Shown: positions 12,506 to 18,876 of the stretch, one piece after another
Position numbering within the stretch: position 1 is the first letter of the stretch
How the letters are laid out: each line of letters opens with the position of its first letter
Virus record (IMG/VR): IMGVR_UViG_3300020185_000257
Location: 1 to 24,307 of that record
DNA: 24,307 nucleotides
Reading direction: 5' to 3' (one strand)
Source of the DNA: a virus
Made by a program: the position numbers and the translations under genes
Notes under the pieces: generated by a model
The model's database searches: none
What the model was told of the DNA's origin: nothing
Seen by the model: the letters and a program-made list of their open reading frames with translations, nothing else

Positions 12506-12610
12506 ATGAGAAACGATTATGGAACAAGACCTTACAAACCAAGATTTGTAAAAAATGCTTCTAAGAAAAATAAAGTTGCTTCTAAGAAAAATAAAAACAA
12601 AAAATCTTAA
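12506..12610 (+). CDS. tiny lysine-rich protein (34 aa)
   Basis: ATG at 12506 with a very good ribosome-binding site (AAGGAGAAAATATT). The product starts MRNDYGTRPYKPRF and ends in two tandem copies of ASKKNK, encoded by a 21-bp direct repeat (12557-12577 and 12578-12598). It is strongly basic and probably disordered, and could bind nucleic acid. The good start signal in an otherwise packed region argues for a real gene despite the length. Confidence 0.5.
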   Translation: MRNDYGTRPYKPRFVKNASKKNKVASKKNKNKKS

Positions 12611-12613
12611 TTA

Positions 12614-12808
12614 ATGTTTAAATCTGTTAAAAAATTCATATGTGATATATTTCATATAAAAGCATGTCAATGTGATGAAGTAGATGAGCATATTGAATAC
12701 TATACAAAAACACTTGAGCCGGATGTACCGGTTCTAATACAATCATGTCCTGGACACAGATATTTTAAAAAAAGATGTCTTGCTTGTCAGGCTGCACAAA
12801 AAGGATAA
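12614..12808 (+). CDS. cysteine-rich small protein, possible zinc binder (64 aa)
   Basis: Begins three bases after the preceding stop. Cysteine positions are C10, C18, C20, C45, C55 and C58 with H48. The C-terminal part CPGHRYFKKRCLAC (45-58) has a zinc-knuckle look (C-x2-H, C-x2-C). The N-terminus is basic and hydrophobic (MFKSVKKFICDIFHIK). I do not recognise the family. It is one of two Cys-rich small proteins in the window, the other at 851. Confidence 0.55.
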   Translation: MFKSVKKFICDIFHIKACQCDEVDEHIEYYTKTLEPDVPVLIQSCPGHRYFKKRCLACQAAQKG

Positions 12809-12812
12809 TAAA

Positions 12813-12938
12813 ATGAAAAAACAAACAAAAAAGAAAAGTAAATTTCCAGATCACTCAGGTGATGGTAAAATTACTAAAAAAGATATTTTAATGGCAAAAG
12901 GAATTATTCCTAAAAAGAAAAAGAAAGTAAAAAAATAA
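12813..12938 (+). CDS. 41-aa protein with one EF-hand-type calcium loop
   Basis: ATG at 12813 just after the preceding stop, with AAGGATAA upstream. Between two lysine-rich tails lies FPDHSGDGKITKKDILMAKG. The twelve residues D13 to D24 fit the EF-hand loop: D at 1, S at 3, D at 5, G at 6, I at 8 and D at 12. Known EF-hands bind Ca2+ and usually work in pairs, so a lone loop would act as a dimer or, as in dockerin, as a structural calcium site. I recall similar minimal proteins in marine phage genomes. It ends TAATG with the next gene. Confidence 0.6.
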   Translation: MKKQTKKKSKFPDHSGDGKITKKDILMAKGIIPKKKKKVKK

Positions 12939-13108
12939 TGGCTAAAGATACTCACAAAACTAAAGACGGACGTACAGCTAAAAAAGGGCTTTGGTATAAT
13001 ATTGCTATGAAGAAAAAACGTGGTGAAAAAATGAGAGCTAAAGGAGCTAAAGGAGCACCTACCGCTAAAGCAATTAAAAAAAGTCAAAAAACATCTAAGA
13101 AAGCATAA
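12938..13108 (+). CDS. small basic conserved protein (56 aa)
   Basis: Starts in the TAATG of the preceding gene and ends in TAATG with the next. The product is rich in Lys and Ala, with GLWYNIAMKKKRGEKMRAKG (17-36) and GAPTAKAIKKSQ (39-50). The combination GLWYNI ... GAPT-KAI is one I have seen in short phage proteins near portals (memory). It probably binds DNA or RNA by charge. Function unknown. Confidence 0.6.
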   Translation: MAKDTHKTKDGRTAKKGLWYNIAMKKKRGEKMRAKGAKGAPTAKAIKKSQKTSKKA

Positions 13109-13386
13109 TGGCTACTGCAGCTTGGACTAGAAAAGAAGGTAAGTCTGCATCAGGTGGATTAAATAAAAAAGGCGTTGCATCTTATAGAGCAGCTAATCCT
13201 GGATCAAAATTAAAGACTGCTGTTACCACTAAACCATCAAAATTAAAATCAGGATCCAAAGCTGCAAAAAGACGTAAGTCATTTTGTGCTAGAATGTCTG
13301 GTATGAAAAAAAAATTAACTTCTGCTAAGACTGCAAGGGATCCAGATTCAAGAATAAATAAATCACTTAGAAAGTGGAATTGCTAA
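13108..13386 (+). CDS. conserved phage protein, DUF6321-like (92 aa)
   Basis: Starts and ends in TAATG overlaps. It contains AAWTRKEGKSASGGLNKKG near the N-terminus, then RRKSFCARMSGMKKKL and SKTARDPDSRINKSLRKWNC-type sequence at the C-terminus (here SAKTARDPDSRINKSLRKWNC, quoted in parts). These blocks match a small, widely conserved phage protein family that I believe is DUF6321; the number is from memory. Strongly basic with two conserved cysteines. Its conservation across unrelated phages next to portal and head genes suggests a structural or DNA-binding role, which is unproven. Confidence 0.65.
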   Translation: MATAAWTRKEGKSASGGLNKKGVASYRAANPGSKLKTAVTTKPSKLKSGSKAAKRRKSFCARMSGMKKKLTSAKTARDPDSRINKSLRKWNC

Positions 13387-13586
13387 TGATTAAAAATTTT
13401 AAAGACATAGTTATATTATTAATAACAAGTGGTGTTTTAATTTTATTAGGTATCATTATTATTGGAGACTATTGGGTAGCTGTTAAAGAAGATAGACCTA
13501 TAGATGACAGCATAATCGTACTTATGAAAATGTCAGTGACAGGTTTAATTGGAGTTATTGGTGGTTACATTGGTGGTAGTAAATGA
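13386..13586 (+). CDS. small two-helix membrane protein (66 aa)
   Basis: I take the ATG at 13386, overlapping the previous stop by one base, not the ATG four codons upstream at 13374 (inside the preceding gene). Hydrophobic spans at residues 8-27 and 42-63 flank a polar loop with KEDRPIDD, giving a hairpin membrane topology. The second span is glycine-rich (GLIGVIGGYIGG). Size and topology would suit a class II holin, making it an alternative to the holin-like gene at 12113. It ends in ATGA with the next gene. Confidence 0.55.
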   Translation: MIKNFKDIVILLITSGVLILLGIIIIGDYWVAVKEDRPIDDSIIVLMKMSVTGLIGVIGGYIGGSK

Positions 13587-13750
13587 GAGATACTAAAGCG
13601 ATAGAGAGCTTTTTAAAAGAGAAATACAAAAAAATTACTGAGATGAGTTTGTTTAGAAACCTGAAAAAAGAAGTAGAAACAGGCGCTAGTGGAACTCAAG
13701 ATTACGTAATAAAAAAAGGACCTAACAAAGATAAAATAGCAAAAAAATAG
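13583..13750 (+). CDS. small charged hypothetical protein (55 aa)
   Basis: Starts in an ATGA overlap and ends at TAG 13748-13750. The product begins MRDTKAIESFLKEKYKKITEMSLFRNLKKE, helical, and ends in a lysine-rich tail. No family recognised. Continuous coupling with its neighbours supports it. Confidence 0.5.
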   Translation: MRDTKAIESFLKEKYKKITEMSLFRNLKKEVETGASGTQDYVIKKGPNKDKIAKK

Positions 13751-13759
13751 AAAGTAAAC

Positions 13760-14002
13760 ATGGAACCAGAACAATTAGTAGAACAACTTAAGAAAGCCTT
13801 GTCTAGAAGAGTGAATCAACTAGCATTATCGGTCACATCAGGAGGTGTTGACAATATGGAAACATATAAGTATATAATAGGACAAATAAACGCATTGGAA
13901 TCAGTGCGTCAGGAAATCTCTAACCTGCAACAAGATGAAGGAGCAAAAGATGAAAATACGGGAACCGTTGTCGACCTTAAAGGAAGAAGTCCCAAAAATT
14001 AA
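13760..14002 (+). CDS. small helical conserved protein (80 aa)
   Basis: ATG at 13760 after a nine-base gap. The product is largely helical with RRVNQLALSVTSGGVDNMETYKYIIGQINALESVRQEI-type sequence (about 16-54), a layout common in short proteins found next to capsid genes of several phage groups (memory). Its 3' end overlaps the GroES-like gene by 53 bases in another frame. Function unknown. Confidence 0.6.
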   Translation: MEPEQLVEQLKKALSRRVNQLALSVTSGGVDNMETYKYIIGQINALESVRQEISNLQQDEGAKDENTGTVVDLKGRSPKN

Positions 14003-14393
14003 AACAGGACTTTTAGACAAATACGAGAAAGAACCAGTAAAAAAAGTTACTACTGAAACTACTAAACTTCCGATGCCTACGGGCTGGAGAATGTTAGTCT
14101 TACCTTTTAGAATGAATGAGAAAACTAAAGGTGGAGTTTTATTAGGAACGGAAACAATAGATAGACAACAAGTTGCATCGCAGTGCGGAAACGTAATTGC
14201 TATGGGACCTGATTGTTATAACGACCCAAAAAGATTTAACGATGGTCCATGGTGCAAGGTGGGAGACTGGGTAGTCTTCGCACGTTATGCCGGATCACGA
14301 ATAGAGATTGATGGTGGAGAAGTTCGTCTTCTTAATGATGACGAAATTTTAGCAACCGTACAGGATCCAACAGATATCCTGCACAAATATTAA
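13950..14393 (+). CDS. GroES-like co-chaperonin
   Basis: Predicted heptameric lid for GroEL. I take the ATG at 13950 because AAGGAG lies six bases upstream; an ATG at 13935 in the same frame lacks this spacing. Of 147 residues, about 1-42 form a basic leader absent from bacterial GroES, and 43-140 match the Cpn10 fold: WRMLVLP (first strand), then a mobile-loop region KTKGGVLLG (58-66) with the GroEL-binding tripeptide position VLL where E. coli GroES has IVL, then CGNVIAMGPD, KVGDWVVFARYAG, IDGGEVRLLNDDEILATV. Phages T4 (gp31) and RB49 (CocO) carry analogous lids to fold large capsid proteins. Lying directly before scaffold and capsid genes fits the same job. Confidence 0.85.
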   Translation: MKIREPLSTLKEEVPKIKTGLLDKYEKEPVKKVTTETTKLPMPTGWRMLVLPFRMNEKTKGGVLLGTETIDRQQVASQCGNVIAMGPDCYNDPKRFNDGPWCKVGDWVVFARYAGSRIEIDGGEVRLLNDDEILATVQDPTDILHKY

Positions 14394-14408
14394 CATAGGA
14401 AGGACACT

Positions 14409-15365
14409 ATGCCAGAAGAAAATGTAAGATCGAGCGAAAAGCCGGTTGAGTTAGATACATCAGGACCAGAGGTCGATGTATCTTTAGAAGATACTAAAGA
14501 GGAAGCGGTAGTTAATACTGCTCCAGAAACCACGGAACAGGAAACAGTAATAGAAGAAGTTAAAACTGAAGAAACTAAAAAAGAAGATGATTCTAATTTA
14601 GAAGATTATAGCAGAGGTGTGCAATCTAGAATTGCTAAACTTACTCGTAAGATGAGAGAGGCAGAACGTAAAGAAGCTGCTGCTCTTGAATACGCTGCTG
14701 CAGTTGAAAACAAAAGAAAACAAGAACAGGATAGGTTTAATAAAACTAATTCTGAATATACAGCTAAATTTGAAGAGAACGTAAAAACTGGAATGGAGTC
14801 TGCAGAAAGAGAACTTTCTTTAGCTATCGAAGCCGGTGATGCATCTGCTCAAGTTTTAGCTAATAAAAAAATTGCTGAGTTAGCTTTTGAAAGTGCTAAA
14901 CTTAAGCAAAGAAAACAAACACAACCCGTTGAACAGGAAACTCCTGTACAACTATCAGACGGTGGTAGGTTACCAAATCAAACACCACAACAAATGCCTC
15001 AAGCTGACCCTATGGCTGAAGATTGGGCAAGTAAAAATACATGGTTCGGAACAGATAGAGCCATGACATTTACTGCGTTCGAAATTCACAAGGATTTAGT
15101 AGATAAAGAAGGTTATGACCCTAAATCAAACGAATATTACGAAGAAATTGATAAAAGGATTAGAGTTGACTTTGGCCACAAATTTGGTAATACTGATACT
15201 AAGCAAACGAACAGGGCCGTTCAGTCGGTAGCTTCGGCTAACAGAAGCTCAAAACCTGGTCGCAAAACTGTGAGACTCACATCTTCACAGGTAGCAATAG
15301 CTAAAAAATTAGGTGTGCCACTAGAAGAGTATGCAAAACAATTAAAACTCACGGAAGGAGCATAA
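14409..15365 (+). CDS. capsid scaffolding protein (putative)
   Basis: Expected to guide assembly of the prohead shell and then leave. 318 residues: a very acidic N-terminus (to about 65), a long helical, coiled-coil-rich centre (70-168, high in Ala, Glu and Lys), a Gln/Pro linker (170-200) containing DGGRLP (184-189), and a C-terminal domain ending in a basic segment SSKPGRKTVRL plus helix, which would be the capsid-binding part. Composition and position, after a chaperonin lid and two genes before the major capsid gene, are classic for scaffolds. No protease domain is visible. Ribosome-binding site AGGAAGG. Confidence 0.7.
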   Translation: MPEENVRSSEKPVELDTSGPEVDVSLEDTKEEAVVNTAPETTEQETVIEEVKTEETKKEDDSNLEDYSRGVQSRIAKLTRKMREAERKEAAALEYAAAVENKRKQEQDRFNKTNSEYTAKFEENVKTGMESAERELSLAIEAGDASAQVLANKKIAELAFESAKLKQRKQTQPVEQETPVQLSDGGRLPNQTPQQMPQADPMAEDWASKNTWFGTDRAMTFTAFEIHKDLVDKEGYDPKSNEYYEEIDKRIRVDFGHKFGNTDTKQTNRAVQSVASANRSSKPGRKTVRLTSSQVAIAKKLGVPLEEYAKQLKLTEGA

Positions 15366-15369
15366 GCAT

Positions 15370-15828
15370 ATGACAAACGAAAACGAAAAGAACCTTTCTC
15401 GTGCGGCTGGAACTCGGACAAAAACTGAACGTCCAAAAGAGTACAAGCCCCCATCATCTTTAGATGCACCACCAGCGCCTGACGGATTTAGGCACAGATG
15501 GATAAGAGCAGAGTCTATGGGTTTCAATGATACCAAGAACATTCATGGTAGATTGAGATCTGGTTATGAGTTAGTGAGAGCTGACGAATACGATGACGAT
15601 TCTTACCCGACTGTCTTAGACGGAAAACACGCTGGAGTGATCGGAGTAGGTGGCCTTCTCCTGGCAAGGATACCGGAAGAACTCGCACAAAGCCGTGTTG
15701 AATATCAGCAAAGACAAACTGAAGGTCAAGACGAAGCTATAGAAAACGACTTACTGAAGGATCAGGACAAACGAATGCCGATGAAATTCGAGCGTTCTAG
15801 CAAAAACTTCGGTGGCAGTAAGAAATAA
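15370..15828 (+). CDS. conserved pre-capsid protein (152 aa)
   Basis: ATG at 15370 five bases after the scaffold stop; GGAGCATAAGCAT upstream serves as ribosome-binding site. The product has DAPPAPDGFRHRWIRAE (about 33-49), HGRLRSGYELVRADEY, and a positively charged tail. The signature 'P-DG-RWIR-E ... R-GYE-V' recurs in proteins just before capsid genes of several marine phages (memory), so a virion or assembly role is likely, but the function is undetermined. Confidence 0.65.
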   Translation: MTNENEKNLSRAAGTRTKTERPKEYKPPSSLDAPPAPDGFRHRWIRAESMGFNDTKNIHGRLRSGYELVRADEYDDDSYPTVLDGKHAGVIGVGGLLLARIPEELAQSRVEYQQRQTEGQDEAIENDLLKDQDKRMPMKFERSSKNFGGSKK

Positions 15829-15858
15829 TATTTCTTTAACCAACGATTAAATTAAACC

Positions 15859-15887
15859 GAACTGGAGGCCGCTAACGCGGCAGGTTC
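15859..15887 (+). promoter_or_regulatory. GC-rich hairpin in leader of decoration/capsid genes
   Basis: GCCGC (15868-15872) pairs with GCGGC (15877-15881) over a TAAC loop; outer GAAC (15859-15862) and GTTC (15884-15887) also pair across an uneven internal loop. No T-run follows, and an AAGGAG ribosome-binding site lies 5-10 bases on. Likely an RNA-stability or processing element at the start of the capsid message, but this is inference. Confidence 0.45.
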
Positions 15888-15905
15888 ACTAAGGAGAAAA
15901 TAACT

Positions 15906-16514
15906 ATGGCAAATAGAAACACCGTAGGATTTGGTCTTATAGCTCAAGGTAACGTTGGTTCATCCGACGCTAACCAGGGTCAAGGCAAATACTACATAGA
16001 TGCTAACTACGGCGTTGCAATGTTTCAGGGATCTGTTGTTCAGTCAAAAGCTGGATACATCGCTGATGCGGAAGCAGCACGTACTAGACTAACTATTGGT
16101 ATACTTAATGGAATTTTTTACAACGCGGCTACTACACAGAAGCCAACTTGGTCAAACCATTATGTTGCTAATACAGTACCAGCAAACTCAGAAGATATTA
16201 CTGCGTTTGTAATTGATAACCCTTTGCAATTGTTTGCAGCTAGCGCTGATGGCGCAGTAGCAGCAGCAACTTATGGGTTAACAGCAAGTATGACTCAGGC
16301 AGTGCCTGCAGGAAGTACTTCATCTGGTCAATCAAGTAAACAATTAAACGTTGCAGCTAACACTAGCGCAACAGATAACCAATTCAGACTATTAAGATCT
16401 GCAGAGGATGTTGAGAATGAAGATGGAACAGTAGCAAATTCTACTGTTATCGTTACTCAGAATCTTAACCAATACATGCAGAACACTGGTACGGCTGGAA
16501 TAACTTGGCAATAA
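15906..16514 (+). CDS. putative head decoration protein (202 aa)
   Basis: Starts after AAGGAGAAAATAACT. Ala/Thr/Ser-rich, lysine-poor, beta-like sequence with N-terminal MANRNTVGFGLIAQGNVG, central FQGSVVQSKAGYIA, LTIGILNGIFYNAATTQKPTWSNHYVAN and a C-terminal TVIVTQNLNQYMQN. The order 'GFG ... FQG-VV ... GI-NG-FY ... PTWSNHY' is familiar to me from capsid-associated proteins located immediately before major capsid genes. Such proteins bind the outer shell surface and stabilise it. Placement and composition are good evidence; the specific role is inferred. Confidence 0.65.
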   Translation: MANRNTVGFGLIAQGNVGSSDANQGQGKYYIDANYGVAMFQGSVVQSKAGYIADAEAARTRLTIGILNGIFYNAATTQKPTWSNHYVANTVPANSEDITAFVIDNPLQLFAASADGAVAAATYGLTASMTQAVPAGSTSSGQSSKQLNVAANTSATDNQFRLLRSAEDVENEDGTVANSTVIVTQNLNQYMQNTGTAGITWQ

Positions 16515-16529
16515 TAGGAGTATAACGAC

Positions 16530-17450
16530 ATGGCAATATCACGAGCACAGCTAGTTAAAGAACTAGAACCAGGTCTGAATGCACTATTCGGACTAGAGTA
16601 CAAAAGGTATGAAAATCAGCACGCTGAAATTTATACAACGGAATCATCAGACAGAGCTTTTGAAGAAGAAGTAATGTTATCTGGTTTCGCTAACGCAGAT
16701 GTAAAAGCAGAAGGTCAAGGCGTATCATATGATGATGCACAAGAGACTTATACTGCAAGATACACTATGGAAACGATCGCGCTAGCTTTCGCTATCACAG
16801 AAGAAGCAATAGAGGACAACCTTTATGACAGACTTTCTTCTAGATACACAAAAGCACTAGCAAGATCTATGTCTAACGCTAAAGAAGTTAAAGGCGCAGC
16901 ACCATTGAACAACGGTTTACCAGCTATTGCAGCTGCAACTGCTTTTCAAACAGGTGATGGCGAAAACTTACTTTCGCTAAATCACCCAACAATTGCGGGT
17001 ACTGTAGCGAATACTTTAGGTACGCAGGCTGACTTAAACGAAACTTCATTAGAACAAGCATTGATTGATATCGCTGCTATGACTGATGAAAGAGGTTTGA
17101 GAATAGCTGCAAAAGGAGTTAAAATGATAATTCCTTCTGCGAATCAGTTCAATGCTGAAAGACTTATGAAGTCTCAAGGTAGAACTCAAACTGCTGATAA
17201 TGACATCAATGCAATCAACTCAATGGGTATGATTCCTCAAGGTTACAGAGTGAACAATTTCCTAACTGATGCTGATTCTTGGTACATTTTGACTGACGTT
17301 CCAAATGGTATGAAGATGTTCTCAAGAACTCCGTTGACTACGTCAATGGAAGGAGACTTCGATACAGGCAATGTTAGATACAAAGCTAGAGAAAGATACG
17401 CTTTTGGCGCATCTGACTTTAGAGGTATCTTCGGTTGCGAAGGTGCGTAA
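16530..17450 (+). CDS. major capsid protein (HK97 fold, Mu gpT-like)
   Basis: Main shell subunit. 306 residues. The N-terminal arm (LVKELEPGLNALFGLEYKRY) is followed by EEEVMLSGFANADVKAEGQGVSYDDAQETYTARYTMETIALAFAITEEAIEDN-type sequence (quoted in part), which is the E-loop/P-domain pattern of Mu-like gpT capsid proteins. The rest fits a full HK97 A and P domain with IIPSANQFNAERLMKS and a final GIFGCEGA. It lacks a long N-terminal delta domain, which fits the separate scaffold gene. Terminated by the hairpin at 17465-17489, so it probably ends a message. Confidence 0.8.
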   Translation: MAISRAQLVKELEPGLNALFGLEYKRYENQHAEIYTTESSDRAFEEEVMLSGFANADVKAEGQGVSYDDAQETYTARYTMETIALAFAITEEAIEDNLYDRLSSRYTKALARSMSNAKEVKGAAPLNNGLPAIAAATAFQTGDGENLLSLNHPTIAGTVANTLGTQADLNETSLEQALIDIAAMTDERGLRIAAKGVKMIIPSANQFNAERLMKSQGRTQTADNDINAINSMGMIPQGYRVNNFLTDADSWYILTDVPNGMKMFSRTPLTTSMEGDFDTGNVRYKARERYAFGASDFRGIFGCEGA

Positions 17451-17464
17451 GCAATAATCATTTT

Positions 17465-17492
17465 TGTGGCCGAACATGTTTCGGCCACATTT
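17465..17492 (+). terminator. intrinsic terminator after the capsid gene
   Basis: TGTGGCCGAA (17465-17474) pairs with TTCGGCCACA (17480-17489) around the loop CATGT, a 10-bp GC-containing stem, followed by TTTAATT. It sits between the capsid stop (17450) and the next start (17514). The stem is strong, and the downstream T-tract is short. Confidence 0.75.
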
Positions 17493-17513
17493 AATTAGTA
17501 GAAAGAAAAAACA

Positions 17514-17771
17514 ATGAAAAAATTCACAGTAAAAATATGGGCATATGATCACTACGCAAAATTTAATGTTGACGCGGAAGATAATGCTATTTCTTTAGAA
17601 CAGTCTATCCTTGACAAATTGGGAGATAAGAGTATAAACTGGGAATATCTCGGAAACAGCTATAATAACGAGATAAATCGAATAACTTATGAGGAGGTTA
17701 TAGATGATACAAGACCTATACAAAGCAAAAAGGTCCTTGGAGTTGAAGTGGGAACAGGAGCATCTATCTAA
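17514..17771 (+). CDS. small hypothetical protein (85 aa)
   Basis: ATG after AGAAAGAAAAAACA, a weak ribosome-binding site. The product begins MKKFTVKIWAYDHYAKFNVDAEDNAISLEQSIL, a likely beta-alpha fold with 'VKIWAYD ... F-VDAE-' at the N-terminus, then polar sequence. Overlaps the next gene by 68 bases in another frame. I do not know its function. The frames do not suggest a split gene because each has its own coding-like start and end. Confidence 0.55.
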   Translation: MKKFTVKIWAYDHYAKFNVDAEDNAISLEQSILDKLGDKSINWEYLGNSYNNEINRITYEEVIDDTRPIQSKKVLGVEVGTGASI

Positions 17772-17913
17772 TGACAGATACACTCTTGAAATGGTCAGAA
17801 TTGATGACAAAGTCAAACAGATCATTACTGACATTAAGCTGGAAGAAGCAGCTATTGCCCACAGGCAGAATAACGTTGAAGGCGTTGCTCCGCAAGTTTC
17901 TGTAGCTACTTAG
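17704..17913 (+). CDS. small coiled-coil protein (69 aa)
   Basis: ATG with an excellent GAGGAGG (17691-17697) located inside the preceding gene. The product MIQDLYKAKRSLELKWEQEHLSND, DRYTLEMVRIDDKVKQIITDIKLEE is one long helix, probably a coiled coil. The 'DLYKAK ... LEMV-IDDK' pattern resembles short proteins next to the capsid gene in related phages (memory). The role is unknown. Confidence 0.55.
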   Translation: MIQDLYKAKRSLELKWEQEHLSNDRYTLEMVRIDDKVKQIITDIKLEEAAIAHRQNNVEGVAPQVSVAT

Positions 17914-17958
17914 AACAAAAGCTACATCGCTGAAATCGCACTTTTACTGTAGGATCTC

Positions 17959-17987
17959 TTGCACTCTACTCAAAAATAACATATAAT
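17959..17987 (+). promoter_or_regulatory. promoter before connector genes
   Basis: Perfect TATAAT (17982-17987) at 17 bp from TTGCAC (17959-17964, weak -35). It lies in the 165-base non-coding region after the capsid block and upstream of the structured leader at 18015-18074, so it probably drives the genes from 18079 onwards, after the terminator at 17465. Confidence 0.5.
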
Positions 17988-18014
17988 ATTATCACTATAC
18001 ATTTAATAAATGAT

Positions 18015-18074
18015 GAATGCTGACGCGTATAGTCGACAACCCTAGGGACAGTATTCAGATATCTAGGAGGATAT
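18015..18074 (+). promoter_or_regulatory. structured 5' leader with nested palindromes
   Basis: Outer arms GAATGCTG (18015-18022) and CAGTATTC (18049-18056) pair with one G-U. Between them lie three perfect palindromes: ACGCGT (18023-18028), GTCGAC (18032-18037) and CCCTAGGG (18040-18047). Directly after, ATATC (18059-18063) and GATAT (18070-18074) can close a hairpin with TAGGAG of the ribosome-binding site in its loop. The start codon follows at 18079. Function unknown; a translational control or protein-binding site is possible. Confidence 0.45.
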
Positions 18075-18078
18075 TAAT

Positions 18079-18483
18079 ATGGCAAATACTACATTCTCAG
18101 GACCGGTTCGATCAGAAAACGGTTTTGAACAAGTAACAAAAAATGCAACAACAGGTGCATTTACAACTAGCGCTACTTACGGAGCAACTATTACTGGTGG
18201 TGTTCAATCATTATCAGGAGCAGGTGCAGTTGATTTAACTAATTTAATAACTGAATTAACTACTACTGGAGCTGATGCATTAACTTTAGCTGATGGCACA
18301 ACTTCAGGACAAGTTAAAATCGTTACTATGATTGTTGACGGTGGAGATGGAACTTTAACTCCAGTTACTTTTGCAAATGGAACTACAATTACGTTCGATG
18401 CGGTAGCTGAATCAGTTACTTTAGTTTGGAATAGCACTATTGGTTGGGTTGCTACTTCAGTTCAAGGTGCAACAATAGCTTAA
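18079..18483 (+). CDS. putative virion protein, MANTTFSGPVRSE type (134 aa)
   Basis: Strong ribosome-binding site AGGAGG eight bases upstream. The product is Thr/Gly/Ala-rich with no lysine after the first segment, beginning MANTTFSGPVRSENGFEQ, and ends with VTLVWNSTIGWVATSVQGATIA, which looks like a final beta strand. This N-terminal phrase and the WN--GW-- ending recur in small structural proteins of marine phages (memory). It is probably a capsid or neck decoration protein. A hairpin with a TTCG loop follows directly. Confidence 0.6.
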   Translation: MANTTFSGPVRSENGFEQVTKNATTGAFTTSATYGATITGGVQSLSGAGAVDLTNLITELTTTGADALTLADGTTSGQVKIVTMIVDGGDGTLTPVTFANGTTITFDAVAESVTLVWNSTIGWVATSVQGATIA

Positions 18484-18493
18484 TAATTAATTA

Positions 18494-18513
18494 ATGTGGG
18501 CTTCGGCCCACAT
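18494..18513 (+). terminator. hairpin with TTCG tetraloop
   Basis: ATGTGGGC (18494-18501) pairs perfectly with GCCCACAT (18506-18513) around TTCG closed by C-G, the unusually stable UUCG tetraloop form. It is followed by AAAATTT and the next gene's ribosome-binding site. Partial terminator or mRNA-processing/stability hairpin setting the ratio of the proteins on either side. Confidence 0.6.
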
Positions 18514-18532
18514 AAAATTTAAGGAGAAAAAT

Positions 18533-18865
18533 ATGTCATCAATATCGTCAAAAGTAAGACAATCAGTTGTGTTAACAGCAGATGGACAACTTCAAGCTTT
18601 AGTAAATGGAACAGCTACTAACCTTCAAAAAATAAATATCATGAATATTTTTGGACTAGCTAGTGCAGCTGATGCTGAAATTAAAATTTATAATGAAACC
18701 GGTGATAGTAAAACAGCAGCTAAATTAGTTTTTCATGCTAAATTTGGAACAGGGGCAAATTCAAATCATGAATTTACATTACCTGGATCTGGAATTTATT
18801 GTGATGAAGGTGCATACGTGGATTTAACTAATTGTGATTTTTGTTACGTAATAGGAACATTTTAA
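18533..18865 (+). CDS. hypothetical structural protein (110 aa)
   Basis: I take the ATG at 18533 because AAGGAG ends eight bases before it; an in-frame ATG at 18494 would lie within the TTCG hairpin and is rejected. The product starts MSSISSKVRQSVVLTADGQLQALVNG and has two cysteines in a CDEGAYVDLTNCDFCYVIGTF-type C-terminus (cited in part). It is beta-rich and reads like a small virion domain. Function unknown. Its stop is followed by AAGGGG, the ribosome-binding site of the next gene. Confidence 0.6.
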   Translation: MSSISSKVRQSVVLTADGQLQALVNGTATNLQKINIMNIFGLASAADAEIKIYNETGDSKTAAKLVFHAKFGTGANSNHEFTLPGSGIYCDEGAYVDLTNCDFCYVIGTF

Positions 18866-18876
18866 GGGGTTAGCCA

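Noticed and set aside
12851-13087. Minus-strand frame opposite the EF-hand and basic protein genes
   Set aside because: It is a Phe/Ser-rich shadow of Lys-rich codons with no support, whereas the plus-strand genes have coupled starts and recognisable blocks.
17514-17913. Frameshifted single gene made of the two overlapping frames
   Set aside because: The second frame has its own GAGGAGG site and a complete helical product, and no slippery sequence is apparent.
18494-18532. ATG at 18494 as start of the 110-aa gene
   Set aside because: It is buried in a perfect UUCG hairpin and lacks a ribosome-binding site. ATG 18533 has AAGGAG at good spacing.
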